Assembly (NCBI GenBank): GCA_021234155.1 | Contig: JAJEKV010000003.1 | Coordinates: forward strand, 10,106,413 to 10,170,412 | DNA from: Isoetes taiwanensis | Taxonomy: Eukaryota > Streptophyta > Lycopodiopsida > Isoetales > Isoetaceae | Length of the DNA: 64,000 bases | Direction of reading: 5' to 3' | In this document: piece after piece, positions 10,521 through 22,061 of the stretch | How positions within the stretch are numbered: the first letter of the stretch is position 1 | Layout: each line of letters opens with the position of its first letter | Program-made: the position numbers and the translations under genes | The notes under the pieces: generated by a model | Told to the model about the DNA's origin: nothing | Databases searched by the model: none | The model's input: the letters and a program-made list of their open reading frames with translations, nothing else

Positions 10521-13500
10521 CTAAATTTGCCTAACTGTGATAGTCGAATGGTCAAACTTCTGAGTCTTCCATCCCTCTTTGGATATCTGCACTAACTTAT
10601 GCTTCACACATAATACTGCAAAACGCTTGTAAAGTCCTGGCCCACTTAGCTTGGACATTTTTGGAAAAGCATTCTTTTGCTTACCATTGAAGTCTTTGCA
10701 GAATGCTAGTATGTCTTTGCTACTAATATCGCTAACTTTATCCTTGTCAAGCGCCACCATGCACACTTTATGCTTCGAATAAGACATGCTTTCTAGCACA
10801 CTTAAGAGTTTCTCATTGACTTGCACCTGTAATGCACATCACATACATGTCAGCTACATAATATCAAACAATAAATTCAATATCGACAGGCTGCTATTTT
10901 GCATAAAACTGAAAAATTCCAATCGCCTGAGTAAACTAGAAGCCTGGTTATTAAACTTGAAACCTGTTCGTTCTATTTTGCAACAAGAAAAAACTCTAAA
11001 TCGGATATGCGCATACCATGACATAAGAGGAAGAAGGAGCTATGTCTACCAAATGCCCATAGGATCTTACCATATGGCGGCAGGGACTTCAAAGTGACAC
11101 GCCACATTCTGTTTTTCATTAATTTCCATTGAATCATATCAGGTCATACTTAATAACATGGTATCAGAGTCCATCGTGCTTTCAAGCAAATCTTGCTAAG
11201 CTATACTTTTCTTCTTCCTAAGAATTTTCGCAAGATCTATTGGCAGCAGAACACATCTCTCTCAGCTTTCTAAAGGGCATGCATTTGTTTAATTTGGGCG
11301 AGTTGATACGAAGATTTCACCAGTTTTTGTTCAACAGGTGTAACAGTGATCAATGATCAGATCTTCGAAGTCAGCTTATCGCTACTTTGGCAAATTTTCC
11401 AAGCTGTACTTATATCATTTTCTAACACAAAATGGCGGGTGACAAATTAAATCCATATTCCTTCAATCAATAAATCTGGTTGTCTTCTTGTAAAGAGCAG
11501 ATTGTTGGACTCACCAGATTTTTCTTAGGAGTTCAGTCACAGATTGTTTCAAGAAATATTGGAAACATGGAGTTTCTAGATCCTTAGAGGTTGGCAGCTG
11601 GTTCACTGTTCAATAGAATTTAGCTACCTTGAAGTGTTTGTCCTTATAGGGCAGGCTGGAAGCCAGGCAAGGATGCATCCAAGGATGCGGGCAATGTTCT
11701 AGACCACTTGAAGGCTTTAGTTCACTCAAAATTAAGACATCAACGTAGACCTCGCATTATCCTTCTCTGATCAAGGAGCAGATAAGCAGACTATGGATCA
11801 CTAGCACTTGCCTTGGCATGCTTAACTTCGCCTTATTGCATGTACTCCTAATGGGCAGCATAGGGCTGATTTAAGAAGCAACCCAAAAGCAACCAAAAAT
11901 AGGTTGAGCTTGAAATGTTAAAAATACAGCATGGGAAAATGTTAAGAATGTAAAGCATGGCAGCATGGTACTGATGGCGATATGTTAAAAATGTAAAGCA
12001 TGGCAGCATGGTACAAATTTGAAAAGCAACTCGAAAGCAAAGATTCTACAACAGCTCAAAAGTAGCGCAGAAATTTACTTTGCATGCATGGCTAATCTAC
12101 GACCAAATTAAAGCTTTCATGTAACTTTAGGACTACCAATTTACCTCATCGTCGATTTCCATGACTTCCCTCTCTTCAAGACGTTTCTTCCTCTCCTTCG
12201 CAAGGGAAATTAAATTTTCAGCTTCGCCTTTGGAGATGCGTTCAAGGGCAGATTTTGGATAACGGATGATCCACTGCTTTGTCTCCTCTCCAAGATCTCC
12301 AAATGATGTAACTTCATCATTTGCAGGAAAAGGAAGAGAAAGACCTTCACAACCATCATGAATAAAATCTATGGTCAATGAGACATTACCCACTCCAATA
12401 GGTATTCCATGTGTAAGCTTCATAGGATCGGATTGATGAATCTGACCTACTCCGATTGGTTCCGCCTCATGCATTAGACATACATATTCGCCCTCATGGA
12501 AATCTTGCACCTGCAATTGTAAATAGGACATAACATTGCATTATTATACTCATAATGCATGCATTGGGAAGACAAACCTGTTCATGATTGTACTGCTTCA
12601 ATTTTCCAGAATTTGTGCTACAATCACTACGACGCTTCCTGTTTGGTCTACAGGTTGTCTCCAGCTCGTTGCTTACAATATCAATGGCATCTTCCTCGTC
12701 ATCTTCATCATCAACAGATGCAAATCCCTTTTCAAAGCCCTTGTCCATTGTGGACAATGTGAAACATTCAGGCCATAATAATTCATCCTGCAGAAATTAT
12801 TAATAGAAACTAGAATGAGCAAAACATTAGATTAAACGAAACATAATAAATTAGGATGAAGGAGCAGCTGAGCTCTATCTTTGACAGTTTTATTGCATTT
12901 TTTATATCCATTTAAAGATTTAGTAATGGTGCTACTTTTTACAGATCTGGCTATGGTGTTTTTCTCCTTGCAACCTCCCATGTTTGTGTGGCTCTAGCAA
13001 GATCCAGCAACAATTTATGGCAGCCAGATCAGTTCTAGGGACAATGGAAGCAGATTCCTTGATATCATTCATTTGAATCCCCTAAATTCATTTACTTGCA
13101 ATGAGAAAAAGCGATTTGTAACATCATTAAAGCTCTTACCTCAATGGAAAGATTGCCAATCAAGTGTTGCGATCCTGAATGACAGTTCTCAAACGGAAGG
13201 AAGGCATCTTTTCCATTATTGTTTAGACTTGTGATTTTGATTTGAACTTTCTTGTAATCGCCTTCTTCAACGACATTTTTAACTTGGGCCGTTCCCACTA
13301 TAAATTCTGCACTTGAAAAGAAGTACGGACGCTCACAACCTGAGGCAAAAAGTTGCTCAAAGAATTTCAGCTCATGCAACCCAAAAGTTTTCGAGGAGGC
13401 AATCAATGTCACTTCAGCACATTCTTGGTAATTTCTTTCATACTCAAAAGACTCAGATCTGATTTGCAACCGTCTTTTCTGCCCTGTAATTATCAAACTT

Positions 13501-14224
13501 ATTGTTTCACGAATAAACTTTGGAGGCACTGGATAAGACACTCCAGGCCATGTTATCGGCTTGATTCTTCCACTCGCCAATAGATTAGTTACCAACTTAT
13601 CTCTCTTCTTCCTCCAGTCCTTGTTTTCTTCTCGTGGCATAAAACTTGGTAGAGTAAAAATTGGGAAAGCATCCATAACAGCATGCCGTATCTCTCGATG
13701 GTTTACAACCATTTGCATCCACTGCGAATCATGGCCTGTTTTTTTCAATGCTTTCTTACCGCTTCTAACATCGTCCCCTTTACTCAATAAGACAAAAACA
13801 TGACGAGATTCTGGAACTCGGTCCCAACGTATCTGACCATATTGCACAAGTATACCTGCCTCACGGAACTTTCTCTGCGCATTTGGATCTGCACCATCCC
13901 TTGTGTTGGTGGTACCTGATACAGAATTGCTACATGTGGTTGGTTTAGGAGAAACCATGTTGACTGTTGTGGCAGCAGTGCATTCCTTCTCTTTGATTTC
14001 ATCTCTTAATCCCGCAATACCACTGCTATACCTTTCCCAAATCCTAAATCAAGCCAGTCAGTAGAGGTATATTTCAAAAATGTCATACCCAAAACCTCGT
14101 TTTCCACAATTAAATCTGTGATTTTCTTAGACGGAAGAGATGAGAACCGAGCACATATATATGCAGCAACATCCTTGGGCTGCCACCTTGAAACAATTGA
14201 CATGGAAGGTATGCCGACGTCCAT
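10521..14224 (-). CDS. Five-exon gene: SAM-like domain plus DUF8039-like domain, unknown function
   Basis: Read on the minus strand, the exons are about 14224-14003, about 14002-13140, 12787-12578, 12510-12145 and 10826-10521 (TAG/TAA-type end at 10521). Each later junction is a clean GT-AG intron in phase 0: GAG|GTAAG, CTGCAG|GATG, ACAG|GTTTG, TTGCAG|GTGC, GAG|GTAAA, TTACAG|GTGC. Exon 1 (M-D-V-G start) resembles a SAM domain: WQPKDVAAYICARF, VENEVLGMTFLKY, DWLDLGFGKGIA. Exon 2 is long, basic and unrecognised. Exon 3 is acidic (DDEDDEEDAIDI) followed by a basic RPNRKRR. Exon 4 has VGQIHQSDP, HGIPIGVGNV, LPFPANDEV and WIIRYP, resembling the DUF8039 domain seen in plant transposon-type proteins. 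Exon 5 is unrecognised. An 11-bp near-duplication (GGTAT...GGTAT, 14017-14032) breaks the frame between exons 1 and 2. An acceptor-like CCTTGTAG just before the ATG allows an upstream exon. It could be an accessory transposition protein; function is unknown. Confidence 0.7.
10900..11880 (+). mobile_element. Ty1/copia relic in the last intron of the SAM-domain gene (tentative)
   Basis: ATGGTATCAGAGTCC (about 11158-11172) matches the usual plant copia primer-binding site TGGTATCAGAG, complementary to initiator Met tRNA. About 260 bp later comes ATGGCGGGTGAC (MAGDKLNPYSFNQ then stop), a gag-like start. Nothing clear follows. The exact LTR could not be delimited. It explains part of the 1.3 kb intron. 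Confidence 0.4.
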
Positions 14225-14783
14225 AATCTACAAGGAAGAAATCACCAATATAAAACCTGGAAAATGTTGAATTTTATACATAGTAAACATGAGTATGGTT
14301 TGTCTTCACTGCTTTGATACTGACTAAATTAACGTGATGATGGCCATCCTACACTAGTCAATCAAAGTTAAGAAAATAATCGATTGCATTTGTAAACTCT
14401 ATGTTGAATCTTTAGCATCCGAACTAACATATATAGGAAAGATAGAAAATCAGTAGAGTGTTTAAGCTGACCAGTAATCTAAAACAACTGCCTTGTCTCA
14501 GTGCATCCCCATTTTTTTACTTTGTACTATATTTGCCTTCTCCAAGACAAGAGATCATGGTTTAAGTAACAGAAAATTGGTCATTCATTGATATCCTTTA
14601 ATGATGGCTTTCTGAAGCAATTAATGAGGACTGGAGCGTAATTTAGTAATGGACTCAAAGAGCTTTTTGATTCATGAAATTCAAATGTAAATGCATTTAG
14701 GATCTGCTTATAGTAGTATTCCATGTTTCGCAGCAACTGTTCTTAAAGGGATTTGCTGGTGACATAGATAAAGCACATCATAA
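14225..14783. other. Intergenic, no gene seen
   Basis: AT-rich sequence upstream of the first recognised exon of the minus-strand gene. It could hold its promoter or earlier exons; no frame or motif supports either. Confidence 0.4.
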
Positions 14784-15139
14784 ATCAAACATGATGGCAG
14801 GAGAAGCTCTTAGCAACATGCATGTTGTGGCAGCTTTTGGTGCAGAGAAGGGAGTAGTAAACTTATTTGCCAATGAATTGAAGCTGCCAAAACATTCTAA
14901 CTTCATCAGAGGACAGATAGCTGGTCTAGGGTTTGGCATATCACAACCAGGATTGAGCCAGATAGTCCAGACGGTGAGCAGGTCAATGAAATGAAAGGAA
15001 ATATTCAATTTCAAGGAGTAGATTTCTACTATCCATGTAGGCCAGATGTACTTGTTTTTAAAAACCTGAATTTAAAAGTGCATGCAGGAAGATCCCTTGC
15101 ATTAGTTGGGGCAAGTGGATCAGGAAAGAGAACTTTTTA
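14784..15139 (+). pseudogene. ABCB (MDR-type) transporter gene fragment
   Basis: ABCB proteins are plant membrane ABC exporters. The 14791 frame reads MMAGEALSNMHVVAAFGAEK, then FANELKLP and RGQIAGLGFGISQ, the conserved coupling region of the second ABCB transmembrane domain. A different frame from about 14957 continues IEPDSPDGEQV, KGNIQFQGVDFYYPCRPD, FKNLNLKV and ALVGASGSGKRTF, the start of the nucleotide-binding domain with a Walker A (GxxGxGK) in which the following Ser is replaced by Arg. A stop follows at once. The transmembrane helices between the two blocks are missing. It is a broken captured fragment inside the transposon. Confidence 0.85.
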
Positions 15140-15690
15140 ATCGTGTGCTTCATTTAAAGTTCTGTTTACCTTTGAATCTTGGAAGTTTGCTATATCCTTA
15201 TCTATCCATCTATTCCATCTATTTATCTTATTTGTTAGTTTATTCACTAACGTGCACTCAATGTCATGAACATGTCACATCAATACTATTTTTGGATGTC
15301 TTGAAAGATTTGTCTTGATGTTTGGTAAATATGAGGGCAAATAAGGTTTAAAAGTTGAAAATTTTGGATTGAAGGAGACATGCAAGTTGATGTTACTTCT
15401 GGTAATTCATATAATCAAGGGTAGCTGCAGAGTTTTTGGCATAAGCCCAAAGTACCTTTAGCACTGCATTCAAGCTCCAAAATATTCCAACTTTATGAAT
15501 ATGAATACCTGATTATCTTCCTCCTGTTGCAGTATTCTCAGATCATGTTTTGCCTGACTTATCATTCTTAAGTTATCATTATAAAAGACAGCTTCTGATT
15601 ATCAAGATGAGGATTATTACTTGCCACTGATAAACACATGATCAGAATAAGAAAATTTAATCCCTGGAGTAGAGGAAGCAGAGGCAGAAG
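15140..15690. other. No gene seen
   Basis: AT-rich sequence with TATCTATC-like simple sequence near 15190-15230. Nothing else is recognised. Confidence 0.4.
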
Positions 15691-15765
15691 AGATTGGCTT
15701 TGTAGAGATTGGATTTTTAGAGATTGGTTTTTTAGAAATTGGCTTTGTATAGATTGGCTTTTTAC
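15691..15765. repeat. 15-bp minisatellite, five units
   Basis: Five adjacent 15-bp units start AGATTGG (one AAATTGG) at 15691, 15706, 15721, 15736 and 15751. Because the period is a multiple of three, both strands give five-residue repeats (RDWLC/RDWIF-like on plus, KNQSL/KIQSL-like on minus) within open frames. No gene is evident around them. Confidence 0.8.
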
Positions 15766-16189
15766 ATTGGACTTCCTATCTGAATGCTTCTCTTCCAATT
15801 CAACAAAAAAAAAAGGTACGGAGAATATGTGAAGTACCTCTGATTGAAATGCTCAATGTAAGCTTTCTTTGACGGCTTTGATCCCAAAAGAGCACCGACT
15901 GCCTAAACCCTGCTGCATGTAACAATTTGAAATAGAATTGTGGACTCATCTGTAACGCCTGCAGCATCGGCCGTTTTTCCCACGACGTCGACATTGAAGC
16001 TCTCTCAATATTTTTGAAAAAAGGAAAAAACAAATGCTTTGCTTTTGCCTTGGCTTTATTTTTGCAACATATAATATTGCAAGCATTTGTTTTTCCCCAA
16101 TGTTAATAACGTCATGAAATTCCAATTGTTAACTTTATGTTAGCTTCATATTTTGAAGGATTTGAAAACCTCTTGTAGATATTGTAAAG

Positions 16190-16853
16190 GATTTGAAACT
16201 TTCCCTGGATATATGCTTTAGTCCATATATCTTTATGGAGTTGTGCCTTATAGCACAAGACCAGGGGATCATCAGTACACGTTGTTGGCATTGACAGTGG
16301 CCCAACTATTTTCTTTGCACATACTTGCAATGTTGCCATCTAAGGCTTCTTCATAACATATCCACACATGATTGTTATGAAGCGTTTGTCAATACATAAC
16401 ATGCATTAGAATGTTATGCCAATATTGCACTACTATAATGCTCATGGGCATGGTTTCTAGTTGTGGACATTATTCTCAAGTGGTGTCACCCTAAAGGTCT
16501 ATACTAATATGCGTGAAGGAGTGTTAGTTAACGCACAACAAGGAGTGTTATTTGTCAATAAACAAGTATGAGGGATATGTATACATCAATATAAACATAT
16601 AATGTTTTATTTTGATAGGTTTTTGTGGGACTCTACAATCCATGAGATTGTAGAATAATCTACTACCGGTTCAAATTTTAGGAGAACTTTCTCTCGATAT
16701 ATATGATTCATTCCACGTATCTTTATGGATTGTGTCCTATAGCACAAAACTCCCTACCTTTCTGGGGATCATTGGTCAACTACTTCTTTGCACATACTTG
16801 CAATGTTGTCATCTAAGGGTCGTGCATAACATATCCACACATGATTGTTATGA
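16190..16853. repeat. Diverged direct duplication of about 170 bp
   Basis: About 16190-16380 and about 16690-16853 share ATCTTTATGGA, CTATAGCACAA-like, CTTTGCACATACTTGCAATG and CATATCCACACATGATTG. The second copy leads into the 674-bp tandem array. The sequence between is AT-rich and without genes. Confidence 0.7.
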
Positions 16854-17274
16854 GGCCAAAGTTACGCTAGAACACGTGTTTCAGGGGCAGACGGACGATC
16901 AAACATCGGATTGCCAAGTAATGCTATGTTTAGACTAGCACACTAGCCAGGGAGTGCATTGGGCAGAAGGTCGAATAGTTTCCCATATCAAGCCGAGTTT
17001 GGTTATAGATGGTCATAAATAGTTGGTCCCTAAAATAAAATGGATGCTTTGGACTCATGCCTCAAGTCAAAATTGCATTTCAAGCTCGCTAGAGAGGCTT
17101 AACTGTGGAACACGCCATTTCCCCGTCGTGCCCCTACATCGAAAAGGGGGAAATTTGGGGGTTAGCAATTCCGTGCGGTGGATGTCCATTTTCTCTTTTT
17201 AAAGACGTCTCATGTGACATGAGCTACCATTTGAACGGTGGGATTAGGAGCTGGAGCGGTTTTGATGCCCTGAA

Positions 17275-17306
17275 CCCTAAACCCTACTAAATCTGTAGGG
17301 TTTAGG
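17275..17306. repeat. Inverted plant telomere-type motif, unit 1
   Basis: CCCTAAACCCTAC, a short spacer, then GTAGGGTTTAGG: two plant telomere words (TTTAGGG) head to head, able to form a hairpin. AAACCCTA is also the known plant 'telo-box' promoter motif. Confidence 0.75.
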
Positions 17307-17949
17307 TTTTGGCACCCTTTCCTGCTTTGGAAGTGGTCAAAAGCTTGCGTGCAGGCTTTTCTTGAGGGTCCGAAGCAAGAGTTTAAGAGGGAGGACAAAA
17401 AAACCCTCCTTGGGTGCCGGTTTCAAACTTGCCCCATTGCGATGGCTCGTAACAAGTTAGACATCGTGCGACAGGGCATGCAAGGAAGGCACGGAAATGA
17501 TTCCACTGTGCAGTTGCATCCAGAAGGCCAAAGTTACACTAGAACACGTGTGTTTCAGGGGCAGACGGACGATCAAACATCGGATTGCCAAGTATTGTTA
17601 TGTCTAGACTAGCACACTAGCCAGGGAGTGCATTGGGCAGAAGGTCGAATAGTTTCCCATATCAAGCCGAGTTTGGTTATAGATGGTCATAAACAGTTGG
17701 TCCCTAAAGTAAAATGGATGCTTTGGACTCATGCCTCGAGTCAAAATTGCATTTCAAGCTCGCTAGAGAGGCTTAACTGTGGAACACGCCATTTCCCCAT
17801 CGTGCCCCTACGTCGAAAAGGGGGAAATTTGGGGGTCAGCAATTCCGTGCGGTGGATGTCCATTTTCTCTTTTTAGAGACGTCTCATGTGACATGAGCTA
17901 CCATTTGAACGGTGGGATTAGGAGATGGAGCAGTTTTGGTGCCCTGATA

Positions 17950-17979
17950 CCTAAACCCTACTAAATCGGTAGGGTTTAG
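17950..17979. repeat. Inverted plant telomere-type motif, unit 2
   Basis: The same arrangement (CCTAAACCCTAC ... GTAGGGTTTAG) in the second tandem unit. Confidence 0.75.
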
Positions 17980-18362
17980 ATTTTGGCACCCTTTCCTGCT
18001 TTGAAAGTGGTCAAAAGCTTGCATGCAAAGTTTTCTCGAGGGTCCGAAGCAAGAGTCCAAGAGGGAGAACAAAAAAACCCTCCTTGGGCGCCGGTTTCAA
18101 ACTTGCCCCATTGCGATGGCTCGTAACAAGCTAGACATCGTGCGACGTGGCATGCAAGGAAGGCACAGAACAATGATTCGACTGTGCAGTTGCATCCGTA
18201 AGGCCAAAGTTACTCTAGAACACGTGTTTTAGGGGCAGACAGACGATCAAACATCGGATTGCCAAGTAATGCTATGTCTAGACTAGCACACTAGCCAGGG
18301 AGTGCATTGGGCAGAAGGTTGAATAGTTTCCCATATCAAGCCGAGTTTGGTTATAGATGGTC

Positions 18363-19030
18363 ATTCGACTTACACAATATTCATGGAACTCTACAAGTCT
18401 AATACCCCATTTTTTGTATTCGACTTGCAGAATAAAAGCCAACTACGAGTCCAATACCCCATTGGAATTGGACCCATGATTGGAAGCCAATAAATGCACC
18501 AAAATTCATATCCAAAAATATCGATGTGTGGTGCCACTTTACATGCTTGTCTAAGTTTGCGGGGATTAAAGTAAGTTTTGGCATGAATGTCACAAAGAAC
18601 AAGCACATGTCCATATTGCGATACCCCTACTTGTGTGTGAAGTACAAATGTGGAAGGATCATATTCAGACAAACACATCTCCACATTTTGTAGAAGTCTG
18701 GCATTGCTTGGCACGTAAGAATGACATTCAAATTAAGTTTTGGCATGGATTGCACAAAGATACAAAAAATAACAAACAAAACATCTCAATTGAAAACATC
18801 ATGTAACTTATACTTGTGAATGGTAGGATTCTAAACTATCAAAGGAAACTATGCCAAGGGGACAAAGACAAATGGCAGGATTGAAACTACCGAAGGAAAC
18901 AAAAAAAAAGTATTGAAGACATTAAACTTGCCAGTGGCTGGGTTCGAACCCGTGGAAAGGGGACAAAAACAAACAATGCTAACCATCTGTTTTGTTTAGC
19001 ACTCCAACATTTAAATTAAATTGAATAAAA
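18363..19030. other. No gene seen
   Basis: A 107-aa minus-strand frame (18391-18714) exists but matches nothing I know. The stretch contains GGTTCGAACCC at about 18949, discussed under rejected items. Confidence 0.35.
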
Positions 19031-19039
19031 CCAAATTTT

Positions 19040-20572
19040 TGCCTGCGACGAGATTAGGGCATAGCATTGGAAGGCCGCGGCTGGATCTTCTGTTTTTGCT
19101 CGGATCTGCTTGCAACCACACAACTGCAGGTATTTTTCCGCTCTGTGCTGTTGATTGATGCTTTTTATACAAACAGAAATGGATACATGCCTACAGTTCC
19201 GTTTAAAGCCAAGACATGAAGGGCAGATGATCCAGCAATGCGGCCATCCTCAGATCTCAAAAGAGCATTCTTTTTCAGCTCCAAAGCAGACCAATTTCCA
19301 GTTTCTGCAGTGCTTTTAACTACTGATTTAAATGCATCCATTTATGGTTGAATTTCAGAGTTAAATGCAAAATCTTTCCTTCATTTGAGCATTGCCTTCA
19401 ACTGTGACCTGTCAAGGGATATCTGTCAAGGATATTGTAGTCTACTGCTTACATTACAGGAAAATTGAGCTAACTTATTGTGCTGCTTCATTGGATATTA
19501 TCAAGCATGGGAGACAGACACTTACCTAAAGTGTTATGCAAGTGTGCTATTTGTATTAAAATCAAATCAGATGGTTGTTTGCTCAGTAGGCAAAGATACA
19601 GGTCCCACAAAAATAAGCATAAGAAGTCCTTTGGAAGAAACTTACGTGAAAGGATAGAACGCGGTGGTGCTATAATGTGTTTATGTGATATTTGCATTGC
19701 TAGATGCCCAAATGGTGTGCCATTCACAAATTTTGGCTACATGAAACATCTTGAAAGTGTCAAGATGAATGAGCAACTCGGATAGTCCTTTGAAACAGCC
19801 TACTGGTCTCATAAATGCAGCTAGACCATTGGATGGCAATGGACCTATTCATTTGCCAGGACGTGATTTGCAAGGACATGATGAGCCATTGCATGACTGC
19901 GCTGATTTGCATGGTCAGTTGCGACATGACTCTATAGATTCATGTGGCGAAATAGTGCACAAGTTTTCTGATCAGAATGAACTTCCTAGAGAGGACAAAC
20001 CAAACTATTTGCGTGATGAGGAGAGCCAACCAACAGAAACTGCAAGATTAGATCACCAGTTGCTGGAATGCATACTAGAACTTCAAGGATGTTTGGATTT
20101 GCACAATGCATCAGAAAAACTTCAGGATGACCTGCTAAGTTTGCTTTTCCAAGGAAAAGATCGGAAATGTTTAGCATCTATAATTGCTGATAGGGGCTCT
20201 TGGGAGGGGATGGTAAATGGATTTAGGTGCCAACAAGTCTAAAATGCATGAAGAATTTGTACCAGTCTTTGGGTCTTCCACGATTCCTGTTTGGCCGTTA
20301 GAGGGTGATATAGTTGCAGTTCAAGCGGTGAAACATGGTATTGCTCCTCATTTAAGTTCATATGATGGATGCTAGTATGCTATAGTTACTGCAGTCAATG
20401 AAACAGAGAAAAGGGTTAAATTAACATGGTTGAAATCAACAAGCAAGAGCGGACAAGAATGTTTTCAGATTTCTTATGAAGAGAAACGATGGCAATCTTG
20501 GAAGTGTCTCTTGAGAGTTATGAATTGTAGAAAGGAGGGACGTGGGCGTAATATATGCTACTTTCGTATTTG
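19040..20572 (+). pseudogene. Degenerate transposon gene: twin CxCxxC fingers plus a Tudor-like segment
   Basis: A GC-richer leader ending CTGCAG|GTATTT (about 19130) and an acceptor ACATTACAG near 19459 suggest a 5' UTR intron. The 19480 frame holds two similar modules, LCKCAICIKI...RYRSHKNKH and MCLCDICIAR...GYMKHLES, each C-x-C-x2-C followed by a His, likely zinc-binding. After a one-base shift near 19769 the frame continues 157 aa to 20242 with an acidic, His/Leu-rich segment (HLPGRDLQGHDEPLHDC). A further block from about 20253 reads VFGSSTIPVWPLEGDIVAVQ, one stop (TAG where TGG would give Trp), then YAIVTAVNETEKRVKLTWLK and WQSWKCLLRV, resembling a small Tudor/Agenet-type beta barrel. 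Finger architecture is like that of transposon-encoded plant proteins. Function is unknown; it may be the second element protein. Confidence 0.55.
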
Positions 20573-22029
20573 AAGTCTCTTCATGTATTTCTAGCTTTGC
20601 GAGGGAGAATCTGCTACAAAGAATTTTCAGTCAGGTAAGGTAGTGTTCTTTATGTGCTTGTACCTTTATCAAAATCTGGTAGTTTACCAGGCAACATATT
20701 TTCTTGTTTACAGAAACTGTATCGCTCAGGTTGTCATGCTTTTAAGTTTTAGATGACAGGCAGAGTACAAATCTAGTAGCTTGACGATAATTTTGTTGAT
20801 ATTATATGCTAGGAAAAGTTAATTATTGCTGTAATAATTGTTCTGTTAGATAATTTGGAATTGCTATTTTCTGCAGGATATCATATATGCGCTTGAACAT
20901 AAAAGTATCTTGTATTTGAAGAGAATCTGGTAACGTGGGGAGATTTTAAAAAAAATGCATCTTTGTTAAATATATTAGTGGACTCAGCAAAATAGTGATC
21001 TCAGCAAACAAGATTCTACATATATGATATTAGGGTCTTGAATATTTGAGTTATACTTCTACATTGTAGATGAAAACAGATATACTGGGCCATTTCTTTC
21101 TGGAAAGCGCAGTACCTGATGGTACTCATTTCTGTTCATATCTACTAGCAACTGACTTAAACATGGATGCACTTTCAGAGTATAAGTATGCCAGCTGGGA
21201 GCTTGGATATGAACTTCCAAGAGTTCATGTTTTTTTGTAGACTTCTCAACCTGTGGAGAATCAGGTCTTATATGGTCATTTTCTCATTTTTCTTATATGG
21301 TCATTATGTCCCTTTTCTCATTTAATTGCAATATTGCTGCCTTGCTCTTATCACTGGAAACGTGGCAGACTACTACATGGCTTGCACGTATTTCATACAG
21401 ATTGGATTTCTATAGAAATTAGATGTTGAAGGATTCCTACAATCAACATTTCCAGCCACACTATGAAACAATTAGATGACAATTAGACATAGTTTATAAT
21501 GTGAAAGAATTGAATTGCATTTGCTTTCCCTTTAATATGACAAATGCCAAGGCATTGAAAAATCTTAACCAAATTGTATGGAGATATAATTGAGGCTGCA
21601 CTTTACTCAGTTTATCCAAACATGTGCATCACTGAAGGCATCAATGCCAAGACTGTGATCCAAATATGAAGTTCAATCCCAACATTACTGCACATGTGCT
21701 CTTAATGCAGTCTTGAACCCATGTTGCAAAAGGGTTCATGTTTAGTACCTGATAAATGTTCTATGCAAACTAATAAAAATGATTTTGACTTAGGTGTTTC
21801 TGCCTAAAGTTGTCACCTTAATAAAGATGATCAAAACTAATATCTTATGAATTCCATAAGACACAAAGTAATTCAGAAATCAAGCTATACCTAAAGAACT
21901 CAAAGAAGTAACCCCAACCATGGAACTAAAGAAAACAAAGAAGCAAATATGTGCATCACAAGGCAAGAATAGTTCATATTATTAGCGAGGATAAAATAGA
22001 AACGTGGTAGGATGGATTTTGTTTCTAGT

Positions 22030-22061
<32 letters not shown>

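Larger units (their letters stand above)
16854..18362. repeat. Tandem array, about 674-bp unit, 2.2 copies
   Basis: GCCAAAGTTAC followed by TAGAACACGTG starts units at about 16854, 17527 and 18202; the third is cut at about 18362. Units are about 95% alike. Each full unit carries an inverted telomere-type motif and short frames (61-62 aa) that stay open in both, but no protein family is recognised. The array lies in the centre of the 16.9 kb element. Confidence 0.85.

Noticed and set aside
18935-19005. tRNA-like B box GGTTCGAACCC with a nearby GCTAACCATCTG
   Set aside because: The surrounding bases cannot be folded into a cloverleaf with proper A box spacing and acceptor stem on either strand. 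At most it is a tRNA-derived scrap.
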